DNA from: Saccharospirillum sp.
GTDB taxonomy: Bacteria > Pseudomonadota > Gammaproteobacteria > Pseudomonadales > Natronospirillaceae
Assembly (NCBI GenBank): GCA_018402545.1
Contig: JAGYIL010000004.1
Coordinates: forward strand, 1 to 64,000
Direction: 5' to 3'
Length of the DNA: 64,000 bases
In this document: positions 18,795-27,080 of the stretch, piece by piece
How positions within the stretch are numbered: position 1 is the stretch's first letter
How the letters are laid out: the number at the start of each line of letters is the position of its first letter
Notes under the pieces: generated by a model
Database searches by the model: none
Told to the model about the DNA's origin: nothing
What the model saw: only the letters and a program-made list of their open reading frames with translations
Program-made: the position numbers and the translations under genes

Positions 18795-20132
18795 TTACAG
18801 ACGCCAGACCGGTAATTGCAGTTCAGCGCACCGGGCCCGATCAAGAATGCATTTTATATCGAAAGCGCCCGCGCCCGGAACCAGCATGCCTTTCAGGTCG
18901 GCCGGCGTCATGGCCCGGTATTCGTCATGGGCGACAGCGATAACAATGCCGTCCAGCTGGTTCAGGTCTTCCATTTTAGCCAGTGGCAGGCCGTACTCAT
19001 GCAAGGTGTCGGCTTCATCGGCGTGCGGATCATGAACGAACACCTCAACATCCCAGCTGCGCAAACTGCGAATAACATCAATGACTTTCGAATTGCGAAT
19101 GTCGGGGCAGTTTTCTTTAAAGGTAATGCCAAAAATACCGAGACGTGCGCCTTTCACCGGCTGATTTCTTGCCACCAGTTGTTTCACAATCTGAGTCGCC
19201 AGAAATTCACCCATGCCGTCATTAATTCGGCGACCGGCCAGAATAACATCCGGGTGATAGCCAAGTTTCTCAGCCTTGTGTGTCAAATAATAAGGGTCTA
19301 CACCGATGCAGTGACCCCCGACCAGGCCGGGTTTGAAGGGCAGGAAATTCCACTTGGTACCGGCGGCTTCCAGAACCTCGGTGGTGTCGATGTTCATGTG
19401 ATTAAAAATGATAGCCAGCTCATTCATCAATGCAATATTGAGGTCGCGCTGGGTGTTCTCGATCACCTTGGCTGCTTCGGCCACTTTAATTGAGGGTGCC
19501 CGGTGCACGCCTGCGGTCACCACCGATTCATAAACCCGGGCGACGATGTCGAGAATCTCCGGTGTCTGGCCAGACACAATTTTCAGAATATTGGTAAAGG
19601 TACGCTCACGATCACCCGGGTTGATCCGCTCGGGCGAGTAGCCGACAAAGAAATCCACCCCGCAGGTCAGACCCGAGGTGCGTTCGAGCACGGGAACACA
19701 GTCTTCTTCGGTAGTACCAGGGTAGACGGTCGACTCATACACAACGATGTCGCCGGCTTTTAAATGCGGCCCCAGCGTTTCAGAGGCTTTGATCAGCGGC
19801 GTCAGGTCGGGTTGCTTGGAATCGTTGATTGGTGTCGGTACGCAGACGATGTGAAAATCGGCCCGAGCAAGATCGGCCGCATCGCTGGTAAACAGAATGT
19901 CGGCACCGTTGAGATCCTCAATGGCCACTTCGCCGGTATGATCGTCGCCCTGCTGTAGCTGCCGGATGCGGCTGGTGTTTACGTCGAAACCAACACAGCC
20001 ATGCTGGTGCCCGAAAGCAACGGCGACCGGCAGGCCAACATACCCCAGGCCGATGATGGAGATGCGGCGGTTGTGGGGTAAATGATCAGCAGAGGCTACA
20101 TCACGAGCGGGGTTTGAGTGTTTTTGAGTCAT
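18795..20132 (-). CDS. UDP-N-acetylhexosamine 6-dehydrogenase (WbpA/TviB family)
   Basis: This 445-residue cytosolic enzyme oxidises a UDP-N-acetyl-hexosamine to the uronic acid with two NAD+. It has the Rossmann motif ISIIGLGYVGLPVA, the catalytic Cys in VGGHCIGVDPYY, and the C-terminal UDP-binding domain with IFGITFKENCPDIRNSK. The sequence resembles TviB/WbpA more than UDP-glucose dehydrogenase, so UDP-GlcNAcA or UDP-GalNAcA is the likely product. This implies an acidic N-acetylated uronate in the polysaccharide. The start at 20132 is preferred because AGGA lies 7 bases upstream. A GTG six bases earlier would be too close to it. Confidence 0.92.
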   Translation of the reverse strand: MTQKHSNPARDVASADHLPHNRRISIIGLGYVGLPVAVAFGHQHGCVGFDVNTSRIRQLQQGDDHTGEVAIEDLNGADILFTSDAADLARADFHIVCVPTPINDSKQPDLTPLIKASETLGPHLKAGDIVVYESTVYPGTTEEDCVPVLERTSGLTCGVDFFVGYSPERINPGDRERTFTNILKIVSGQTPEILDIVARVYESVVTAGVHRAPSIKVAEAAKVIENTQRDLNIALMNELAIIFNHMNIDTTEVLEAAGTKWNFLPFKPGLVGGHCIGVDPYYLTHKAEKLGYHPDVILAGRRINDGMGEFLATQIVKQLVARNQPVKGARLGIFGITFKENCPDIRNSKVIDVIRSLRSWDVEVFVHDPHADEADTLHEYGLPLAKMEDLNQLDGIVIAVAHDEYRAMTPADLKGMLVPGAGAFDIKCILDRARCAELQLPVWRL

Positions 20133-20169
20133 AGTCACATCCTGTGAGAGTGTGGTTGCCAGTGGTCAG

Positions 20170-21093
20170 TCAGGTCAATTGAACGAGCGAACCGTCCAGA
20201 TTGGTGTAAGTCGTTGCCCAGCGGTGGCCGGTAAGGCTTTGGCTCAGCGTAGTAAAATGAAAGTCATCGAGCAGGCGCTTAAACTGCTTGAAGCAGGGCT
20301 TCAGGTGGCGGTAATGACGCAGCCGGGACACCAGGCTCAAGCCACTGAAATGCGGTTGCTCCGGGTCGATTTCCCAGGGGTGCAGATAGAACACCCGCGG
20401 GGTGTTGCCACTTTGGCCGGCTGCCCGAAACAGATACCGGAACAGCGGGTAGGGCATCTGCCGAAACGATCCGCCGCCGGATACCGGCACCTGCAAACCC
20501 ATGAAATTGGTGGTTGTAAACGGAAATTCAGACAAGCTGCGGCCCGACCGGGTAATGATGGTGTAAGGTTCTGAAGGCGTTTCCGGAAGGCCATACTGAT
20601 CGTGGTAGATCGGGTAGATGCTGGCATCCCACTTGAACCCAAGTTCGACCAATACATCCAAAACCCACAGCGAGCTGCGGGTGACCGAGCAATTGACGGC
20701 GCGATAGCCCTCTATGTTTTGTCCGGTCAGATCTTCGAGCAGAAATTTGGCACGGCGGGTTTCTTCGCGAAAGGTTGCCGGTAGCTGATCGTGAGCCGAT
20801 TCATGGTGGTAGCCATAACAGCCGATCTCGTGGCCGCCCGCGGCAATGCGATGCACCAGGTTGGGAAACCGCTCGGCAACCCAGCCGAGAATGAAAAAGG
20901 TGGCCTTTACATCCTGCTGCTCGAACAGTTCTAGCAGCCGATCGGTGTTCATTTCAACGCGGGAGGGCAGGCGGTGCCAGTCGGTCCGGGAAACCGCACC
21001 AGACAGCGCAAGGGTGTGAAAATAGTCTTCCACATCGATGGTCATGGCGTTAATCGGCGCTGGGGGTTTGACTGTGGTGGTTCCGGCAAGCAT
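20170..21093 (-). CDS. XrtA-associated polysaccharide deacetylase (DUF3473), divergent paralogue 2
   Basis: This 307-residue protein is clearly homologous along its full length to the deacetylase at 17851-18768 (TIDVEDYFH, WVAERFPNLVHRIAAGGHEIG, FYLHPWEIDPEQP). The first His of the HxxxH metal motif is replaced: paralogue 1 has SHGYSH, this one CYGYHH with Tyr93 at the ligand position. The following motif is GYRAVNCSV instead of GYRAASYSI. It may be inactive, use a shifted ligand (His96), or act as a binding partner. The start at 21093 is favoured by AGGA upstream. An ATG at 21111 is also possible. It is the first gene of the minus-strand operon leading to the ATPase. Confidence 0.88.
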   Translation of the reverse strand: MLAGTTTVKPPAPINAMTIDVEDYFHTLALSGAVSRTDWHRLPSRVEMNTDRLLELFEQQDVKATFFILGWVAERFPNLVHRIAAGGHEIGCYGYHHESAHDQLPATFREETRRAKFLLEDLTGQNIEGYRAVNCSVTRSSLWVLDVLVELGFKWDASIYPIYHDQYGLPETPSEPYTIITRSGRSLSEFPFTTTNFMGLQVPVSGGGSFRQMPYPLFRYLFRAAGQSGNTPRVFYLHPWEIDPEQPHFSGLSLVSRLRHYRHLKPCFKQFKRLLDDFHFTTLSQSLTGHRWATTYTNLDGSLVQLT

Positions 21094-21324
21094 GGCTACA
21101 TCCTGTAACATCGTACCCGGGTATCAAACGTTGGAACAACGCCACCGGGTTGGCTATCCTTTGGAGGACGAGTTTACTGCTTCTGGTAACAATATGCACT
21201 AGGGCAGGACTTGTGATTTTCATGGAAAAAGAGCACCATAATGCGCGATAGCCATCGGAGTTGGCTGTCCCATTGGTGCTAGCCATTGGGTCATCGTTCC
21301 AGATCATTGGGCAAGGAAGCTACT

Positions 21325-22722
21325 GTGTCGTATATCCGTATTCGAAAACACTATCTGCACGTCCCCTACCTGGCGCTCGGTCTGCTCGAGTTTCTGGTGT
21401 TGTTCCTGAGTTTTTACGTACTCAGCGAGATTCAGCAGGCACTCGATCTGGTGCCGGTCTCCTACAGTCTCTGGTCGTCTCTGTTATATGCCTCCCTGCT
21501 CAGCGCCGGCTCCCTTGCCATGGGCGTGTACCTGGCGATGATGCGTGAAGGCTTTGCCGCCATGTTCTTTCGAACTCTGGTCGCCTTCTGTTTTCTGGGG
21601 TCGCTGGGGTTATCGGTTGTCACGGTTATCTGGCCCGCGCTTGATGTGGGCAGCTCCAACCTGTTCTGGGCCGTAATGATATCAACCGGCATCACCCTGC
21701 TGGTGCGGCGGGCCTTTGTGCATCTGGTCGATTCAGACCAGTTGTCGCGCCGAATCCTGGTGCTTGGTACCGGCCAGCTGGCGAGTCAGATTCACCGTGA
21801 GTACGAGCGCTACCGGCGTAGCCTGGGGGTTCGCATTCTCGGATACCTGGGCAGCGAGGAAGAAGCGTTACCGGCCCACGCTTGCATGCCAACACCGGAC
21901 GATCTGTTTACCTTTTGTAAAAACAACCGTATCTCCGAGATCGTCGTCGCAACACAGGAGCGCCGGCGCACCGAGGGTGCCCAGTTCCCGCTCGACGACC
22001 TGATACGCTGCAAGCTCGGGGGCGTTCAAATTTCCAGTGCCCAGGCGTTTTACGAACGTGAGCTCAACCGCATTGACCTGACCCTGTTGCAACCGTCTTG
22101 GATCATCTTCTCAGACGGCTTCAAGGCGTCCAAAGCGCGCGATGCCATCAAGCGCCTGTTCGACCTGGTGGTCAGCTTAGCGTTGGCCATCCTGTTGGCT
22201 CCGATCATGCTGTTTGTCTTTGCAGCGGTTTACCTTGAATCGGGCCGGCCATTTGTTTACAGCCAGATACGCACCGGGCAGCACGGCAAGCCCTTTAAAA
22301 TCTACAAAGTCAGAAGCATGCGCCAGGATGCCGAAAAAGACGGCAAGGCCGTCTGGGCCAAAGCGCAGGATTCGCGTGTAACCCGGGTAGGTGCCTTTAT
22401 TCGCAATACCCGGCTGGACGAGATTCCCCAGCTCTACAACGTAATTCGCGGTGACATGAGTTTCGTTGGCCCCCGGCCCGAGCGCCCCGAATTCGTTGTG
22501 GATCTCGAAAACAGCATTCCCTTCTATACTCACCGTCACGCGGTTAAACCCGGGCTGATGGGGTGGGCACAGTTGAATTACCCCTACGGTGCGTCGGTTG
22601 AAGATGCGCGCTGCAAACTTGAGTACGACCTCTACTACGCCAAGAACCACAGCTTTGTGATGGACATACTGATTATGATCCAAACCGTTGAAGTGGTACT
22701 GCTTGGCAAAGGAGTTCATTGA
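21325..22722 (+). CDS. XrtA-type initiating sugar transferase (polyprenyl glycosylphosphotransferase)
   Basis: This 465-residue membrane protein transfers a sugar-1-phosphate to undecaprenyl phosphate to start the repeat unit. Four to five N-terminal transmembrane helices are followed by a nucleotide-binding-like CoA-binding domain (RRILVLGTGQLASQ). The C-terminal bacterial sugar transferase domain has RTGQHGKPFKIYKVRSM, RNTRLDEIPQLYNV and FVGPRPERPEF. It matches the XrtA-associated subfamily. GTG at 21325 is preferred because AAGGA lies 7 bases upstream. A TTG at 21286 would extend the frame without a ribosome site. It is the first gene of a plus-strand operon running to 29.4 kb and overlaps the export gene by 1 nt. 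Confidence 0.92.
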   Translation: MSYIRIRKHYLHVPYLALGLLEFLVLFLSFYVLSEIQQALDLVPVSYSLWSSLLYASLLSAGSLAMGVYLAMMREGFAAMFFRTLVAFCFLGSLGLSVVTVIWPALDVGSSNLFWAVMISTGITLLVRRAFVHLVDSDQLSRRILVLGTGQLASQIHREYERYRRSLGVRILGYLGSEEEALPAHACMPTPDDLFTFCKNNRISEIVVATQERRRTEGAQFPLDDLIRCKLGGVQISSAQAFYERELNRIDLTLLQPSWIIFSDGFKASKARDAIKRLFDLVVSLALAILLAPIMLFVFAAVYLESGRPFVYSQIRTGQHGKPFKIYKVRSMRQDAEKDGKAVWAKAQDSRVTRVGAFIRNTRLDEIPQLYNVIRGDMSFVGPRPERPEFVVDLENSIPFYTHRHAVKPGLMGWAQLNYPYGASVEDARCKLEYDLYYAKNHSFVMDILIMIQTVEVVLLGKGVH

Positions 22723-23369
22723 TGAGTGTTTCAGGCTGCAAACGTTCTCTGCTGGGTGCCCTTGGTATGGTGTGCGCACTGGTTCTGGTCGGGTGTGCCT
22801 CTTCCGGCGTGAACGAAGGGCAGGGACCGGAAATAACCTACAAGCGCCAGGCTTACGTCATTGGTATTGGCGACCAGTTGCGGGTTGATGTCTGGCGCAA
22901 CCAGGAACTAACCCGGGATCTGGTCGTAAGACCCGATGGCCTGATCACCATGCCGCTGATGGGTGACATGCAGGCCGAGGGGGAGACGCCTGAAGAACTG
23001 GCCGCGGCCATTTCAAATGAGCTTGGCGTTATCATTATTTCACCCGAAGTCAGCGTCACGGTGACCAACCCGGTCAGCGTTGCCTATCAGTATCGGGTGC
23101 GAGCCATGGGGCAGGTGAACGAAGCCGTGTCGATCGCCTTTGTCGATGGCATGACGGTGGTCGACCTGGTGCTTGCCGCCGGCGGAATCAGCCCATTCGG
23201 TGCCGGTAACCGGGCCGTGCTGAACCGGGAAACGCCTGATGGATACGTCGAATACCCGGTTCGACTCGACGATATCCTAAACAAGGGGGACATTCGCACC
23301 AACTACCCCTTGCAGCCGTCCGATATTTTGACCGTACCTGAAAAATCTGTGTTTCGAGGAGAGCTCTGA
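22722..23369 (+). CDS. XrtA-system polysaccharide export lipoprotein (Wza-like)
   Basis: This 215-residue outer-membrane lipoprotein has a signal peptide ending in the lipobox LVGC (Cys near residue 26), a polysaccharide export (Poly_export) domain (YVIGIGDQLRVDVW... LRPDG-like segment) and one SLBB-type region. It is much shorter than Wza, as is usual in exosortase-A loci. It should form or gate the outer-membrane exit of the EPS. The ATG at 22722 overlaps the upstream stop (TGATG) and has AAAGGAG 7 bases before it. Confidence 0.92.
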   Translation: MSVSGCKRSLLGALGMVCALVLVGCASSGVNEGQGPEITYKRQAYVIGIGDQLRVDVWRNQELTRDLVVRPDGLITMPLMGDMQAEGETPEELAAAISNELGVIIISPEVSVTVTNPVSVAYQYRVRAMGQVNEAVSIAFVDGMTVVDLVLAAGGISPFGAGNRAVLNRETPDGYVEYPVRLDDILNKGDIRTNYPLQPSDILTVPEKSVFRGEL

Positions 23370-24886
23370 TGGATCCGAGTAACATTAAAGATTTACTACA
23401 GTCATTGAAAATGGAAGCCCTGCGCTACCGCTATGTCATCGCGGCGTTATTCATTGCCGTTTCATCGGTCGTGCTGGTCGCCGGCTTCATGATGCCCAAA
23501 ACCTATTCATCCAAAGTCATACTCTATGCGGACGTCAGTAATATTATTGGCAACCTGCTGGAAGGCCAGGCGGAAATAACCCGGATCGACCGCGCCAAAG
23601 AAGCGCGAGACATCGTCTTCACCGATCGCATCTTGAGATCAGTCGCCATTGAAAGCGGTTTTGAGCAGCCTGACGACAGCATTCCCCGGTTGCGCAATGG
23701 GCTGCGAATCTCGGCTAACGGCGACTACGTTGAAATCAGCTACCGCACCAGTAATGCCGATACGGCCTTTAAGGTGGTCAGTGCGGTTACTCAGGAATTC
23801 ATTGAAGAGACCTCACGCAAGAAGCGGGAAGAGAGCCGGGGTGCCTTTGAGTTTATTGACTCTCAGGTGGCCTCCTACCAGCGCCAGCTGGAAGCGGCCG
23901 AAAACCGGCTGAAAGAATTCAACAGCCAGAACATTGATATCACAGAACAAAGCGTGACCAACCGGGTAAACGGCATCAAGAACGAAATCCAAACCCTGCG
24001 TCTTTCAGTGCAGGACAGTGAAGCCCGGCTGCGCAGCTTCGAAGCCCAGATGCTGACCGAGCCCGAGTTCCTTACGGTAGAGCGGGACATTGAGCCCACC
24101 AGTCGCGAGCGCCGCATGGAAGCCTATGAAGAGCAGCTGGCTGAACTGCGCCTGAGCTACCGCGACACCCACCCGGACATCGTTAATTTGATGGAGCAAA
24201 TGGCCGTTCTGGAAACCCAGATAGAACAGGAGCGTGTCAACAACCCGGGTCGCAGTGCCGTCGAGCGGGTGGAAAACCCGGCGATGACAAACCTTAAGGA
24301 AATGATCAGCAACGAGAGAGCAACGCTGAGCGCCGCGCGTCAGCGATTGAGTAACCTGAACGAATTGCTTGAAGGTGAATATGCCAACGCCGAAACCGTT
24401 GCCGCGAAACAGGCCAGACTGCAGGAGCTGACACGAGACTATTCGGTCACCAAAGATGTCTATGAAGACATGCTGCAAACCCGCGAGAATGCCCGGTTGT
24501 CGATGACGCTGGATATCGAAGGCCAGGGCGTCACCTATAAAATTCACGAGCCGCCCTCCTACCCGGTAAGATGGGACGGCTTGCAACTGGTTCATTTCGC
24601 CGCTCTGGGGCCTTTGCTTGGCCTGATGTTGCCGTTGGGGCTTACCGGCGCACTGGTGCTGTTTGACCCCCGGGTGCGCTCGGCCAGTTACATGGAGTCG
24701 CAACTCCCGGCCCATGTGCAACTGGTGACCAGCATTCCGCTGTACAACAGTGCTGTCAGTGAGGTGGCCAGCAAACGCAGCCTGATTTTTCTGGCGCTGT
24801 TGGTGCTATTGTATCTGGCAGTTTATGGCTTTGTTGTATTTGGTGCATCGCCCGAACTGATCAGCACCATTTTGCCAACCTTGTAA
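23369..24886 (+). CDS. XrtA-system polysaccharide chain-length determinant (Wzz-like)
   Basis: This 505-residue inner-membrane protein has an N-terminal transmembrane helix (about 23-43) and a long periplasmic coiled-coil region (about 150-390, with many Glu/Arg heptads). A C-terminal transmembrane helix pair lies around 410-435 and 470-495. The second half of the coiled coil carries the GNVR-like segment before the last helices. It sets chain length and couples the polymerase to export. The start overlaps the preceding stop (TGATG). The adjacent kinase-like protein would be its cytoplasmic partner in the split BY-kinase arrangement. Confidence 0.9.
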   Translation: MDPSNIKDLLQSLKMEALRYRYVIAALFIAVSSVVLVAGFMMPKTYSSKVILYADVSNIIGNLLEGQAEITRIDRAKEARDIVFTDRILRSVAIESGFEQPDDSIPRLRNGLRISANGDYVEISYRTSNADTAFKVVSAVTQEFIEETSRKKREESRGAFEFIDSQVASYQRQLEAAENRLKEFNSQNIDITEQSVTNRVNGIKNEIQTLRLSVQDSEARLRSFEAQMLTEPEFLTVERDIEPTSRERRMEAYEEQLAELRLSYRDTHPDIVNLMEQMAVLETQIEQERVNNPGRSAVERVENPAMTNLKEMISNERATLSAARQRLSNLNELLEGEYANAETVAAKQARLQELTRDYSVTKDVYEDMLQTRENARLSMTLDIEGQGVTYKIHEPPSYPVRWDGLQLVHFAALGPLLGLMLPLGLTGALVLFDPRVRSASYMESQLPAHVQLVTSIPLYNSAVSEVASKRSLIFLALLVLLYLAVYGFVVFGASPELISTILPTL

Positions 24887-24904
24887 GGCCGAGCCGGAGT
24901 TTGA

Positions 24905-25765
24905 ATGGATAACAGTAAGCTCTTGCGAGCATTGGAGAAAAACAAGGCGGAACGCAGCCAGGCGGCTGATTTCGAGCTGCAAAGTGAAACCAAGCCCGTA
25001 CGCGAAAAGCCTCGGGGTGCAGACATCATTACCGACCTGCTGCCCCAGGAGCATCGACTGACCCGCCAGGCGTCGCTTGAATTAATGCCCAACCCGGATC
25101 CGATGTCGAAGGCCGATATGAAAAAGAACAAGCTCGTCTACTCCGGCATGAAAAACCGCGCCGTGCTCAATGCCTACCGCGAGTTGCGCATCAAACTCAT
25201 CGAAAAAAGCACGGCCGGCAGCGCCAACACCAATGGTGGCAACATCGTCGTCATGCTCACCTCGGTTGACGTGAGCAGCAATTCAATTCTGACGCCGATG
25301 AACCTCGCCATTTCCTTTGCGCTCGACCTTAACTCCTCTGCATTGCTGGTCGACTGCAACCCCTACGGTTCCGATTTACAACGCCTGGTGACCGCCCCGC
25401 TGTCGGTGGGTGTTACCGATTACCTGAAAGACCGTTCGCTGGGGCTGGATCGAATTATTTATCCTTCGGGCATTGATCGGGTGGCGGTTATTCCGGCGGG
25501 TAATGAAACCGGCATCAGCGTGGAGCAATTTTCATCCCAGGGCATGGAACACCTTATTTACGAATTGAAAAACCGCTACCCGGACCGCTTTATCGTTATC
25601 AATACACCGCCGGTGCTGGCAAACAGCGAAGCCCGGGTTCTGTCCAAGTTCTGCGACCAGTCGGTGATTACCGTGCCGTATGGTCGGGCCAGCATGGACG
25701 CCATTGAAGACGCGGTGGAGGCGATAGGCGCTGAACGGGTGACCGGTGTTGTGTACCAGCAATAA
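24905..25765 (+). CDS. XrtA-locus tyrosine-kinase-like protein (CpsD/BY-kinase fold), motifs degenerate
   Basis: This 286-residue cytosolic protein aligns with the exopolysaccharide tyrosine autokinase of XrtA loci (NAYRELRIKL start of domain, LTSVDVSS..., HLIYELKNRYPDRFIV). The Walker A site near residues 119-127 reads SVDVSSNSI with no Gly-Lys-Thr/Ser. Walker A' reads DCNPYGSD (Asp150) instead of DADLR-like. Walker B reads VINTPP with Asn233 instead of Asp. There is no C-terminal tyrosine cluster. It is therefore probably a non-catalytic scaffold for the chain-length protein. It lies 18 bp after the Wzz-like gene, and a tyrosine phosphatase gene is present at 49.9 kb. Confidence 0.85.
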   Translation: MDNSKLLRALEKNKAERSQAADFELQSETKPVREKPRGADIITDLLPQEHRLTRQASLELMPNPDPMSKADMKKNKLVYSGMKNRAVLNAYRELRIKLIEKSTAGSANTNGGNIVVMLTSVDVSSNSILTPMNLAISFALDLNSSALLVDCNPYGSDLQRLVTAPLSVGVTDYLKDRSLGLDRIIYPSGIDRVAVIPAGNETGISVEQFSSQGMEHLIYELKNRYPDRFIVINTPPVLANSEARVLSKFCDQSVITVPYGRASMDAIEDAVEAIGAERVTGVVYQQ

Positions 25766-26993
25766 CAACCATTACCCAGGGTGTTCAACACCCCGGCAGG
25801 TTGGCCGGTGGGTGGCGATGCTGGCGCTGATCGCTGCGGCTGAACCGGCGCTGGCCGAATGGTCACTGGAAGCGGCCGCAACAGGCGCCGTGGCTGACGA
25901 CGGCACCGAAACAACCGGGTCCGTAACGCCGGAATTCGAGTTCGAACTGGAAACACCCTGGGTTGACTGGACATCCGCAGCAAACGTAGCGGTCACATCG
26001 CCCCTCGACGAGTGGCAACCAACCACCCCCTGGCAGGCAGAAAACGACATTGTCTGGTCCTCCAGTGACGAGGTGTTGTCAGTGGCGCTGGAACATCAGC
26101 ATACCGAAGACGAGGTCGACTTCAGCCAGGCCCGGACCATTGATGACCGAGTGGCTACTCTGGTAGCCCTGCAGCGTCGACAGGGCCAGCGGCTGATACA
26201 TCGGCTGGAAGCAGAGTGGGACTGGCAGAACAATCGCCAGGTCGATGATGATCTGGTGTTGTCGGAGGTGGAAGACCAGGGCTGGCAGGCGGGCTATGCC
26301 CCCGCTTTTCAGCAGAGCCAGCAAACTCTGTGGCAGGCCGAGACCCGCTTCCAGGAACGCGAATCGGGGCTGAGTGAATGGCGCTATGGTCTGGGCTGGC
26401 AATATCAGACCCAGGTGAATACCTGGAACCTGAATGGCCAGTGGATTGAAGCCAGCCGCGAACAGCAGGAACTGGAAACCTACAGCCTGTCGGCCCGGTG
26501 GCAGCGCGAAACCGACCTGGGTTTGTGGCAGGCGCAACTGGCGAGATCGGTGGATGACACCCTGAGCTCCCAGGCCATTGGCAACCAGAACACCGCGGTT
26601 GACCAGCAAGCGCTGGCCATTACCCGCCAGTTCACCCTGAGTCTGTCCGACGTACAGTGGCAGCGGGATCTGACGGTCTCGGCACTGCTGGAGCTGGGTG
26701 ATCAGGAACAGGAACTGACGCTTGCCGGCAGCAATGTCGCCGACGACCGGGAGCGCACGGCCCGGGTTGAACTTGGCCTCGAATATCAGGCCTCGCAGCG
26801 TTCAACCACCACGCTGGATACCTCGTACCAGTGGCTGGAAGAATCGCTGTGGCAAACCAACCTGGGTTGGACGCGGGTGCTGAGTCCGCGCTGGCAAAGT
26901 CAGGCAGAAGTGCAGTACACCGAAAGTGAAAATGATGAGGAATGGCAATGGCTGATCGGGCTGAGGGTGCAGTTGATCGACGCAGGTCAATAA
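25746..26993 (+). CDS. XrtA-associated outer-membrane beta-barrel protein
   Basis: This protein of about 415 residues has an N-terminal signal peptide (hydrophobic WVAMLALIAAAEPALA, cleavage before EW). A long series of amphipathic strands follows, rich in Trp, Gln, Glu and Thr (LAVTRQF-like, RLEAEWDWQNN, LGWQYQTQVN), typical of an outer-membrane barrel. It matches the position and type of the PEP-CTERM-system outer-membrane protein. It probably takes part in EPS passage through the outer membrane. The start is uncertain: a GTG at 25746 and a TTG at 25749 overlap the kinase gene, and an ATG at 25818 would cut the signal peptide short. Confidence 0.8.
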   Translation: MLCTSNNNHYPGCSTPRQVGRWVAMLALIAAAEPALAEWSLEAAATGAVADDGTETTGSVTPEFEFELETPWVDWTSAANVAVTSPLDEWQPTTPWQAENDIVWSSSDEVLSVALEHQHTEDEVDFSQARTIDDRVATLVALQRRQGQRLIHRLEAEWDWQNNRQVDDDLVLSEVEDQGWQAGYAPAFQQSQQTLWQAETRFQERESGLSEWRYGLGWQYQTQVNTWNLNGQWIEASREQQELETYSLSARWQRETDLGLWQAQLARSVDDTLSSQAIGNQNTAVDQQALAITRQFTLSLSDVQWQRDLTVSALLELGDQEQELTLAGSNVADDRERTARVELGLEYQASQRSTTTLDTSYQWLEESLWQTNLGWTRVLSPRWQSQAEVQYTESENDEEWQWLIGLRVQLIDAGQ

Positions 26994-27017
26994 CACCGCC
27001 GGGTGTGATCGGACCGC

Positions 27018-27050
27018 CTTGTTCAGGAACAAGCGCTCTGCTATCAGAGC
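27018..27050 (+). other. Two adjacent small hairpins in the ligase leader
   Basis: CTTGTTC-AG-GAACAAG (27018-27033) is followed directly by GCTCTG-CTAT-CAGAGC (27035-27050), 30 bp before the ligase start. No T run follows, so these are not convincing terminators. They could stabilise or process the operon mRNA. Confidence 0.4.
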
Positions 27051-27080
27051 AGCAGGATATCGACCGTTAAGGAGGACACC

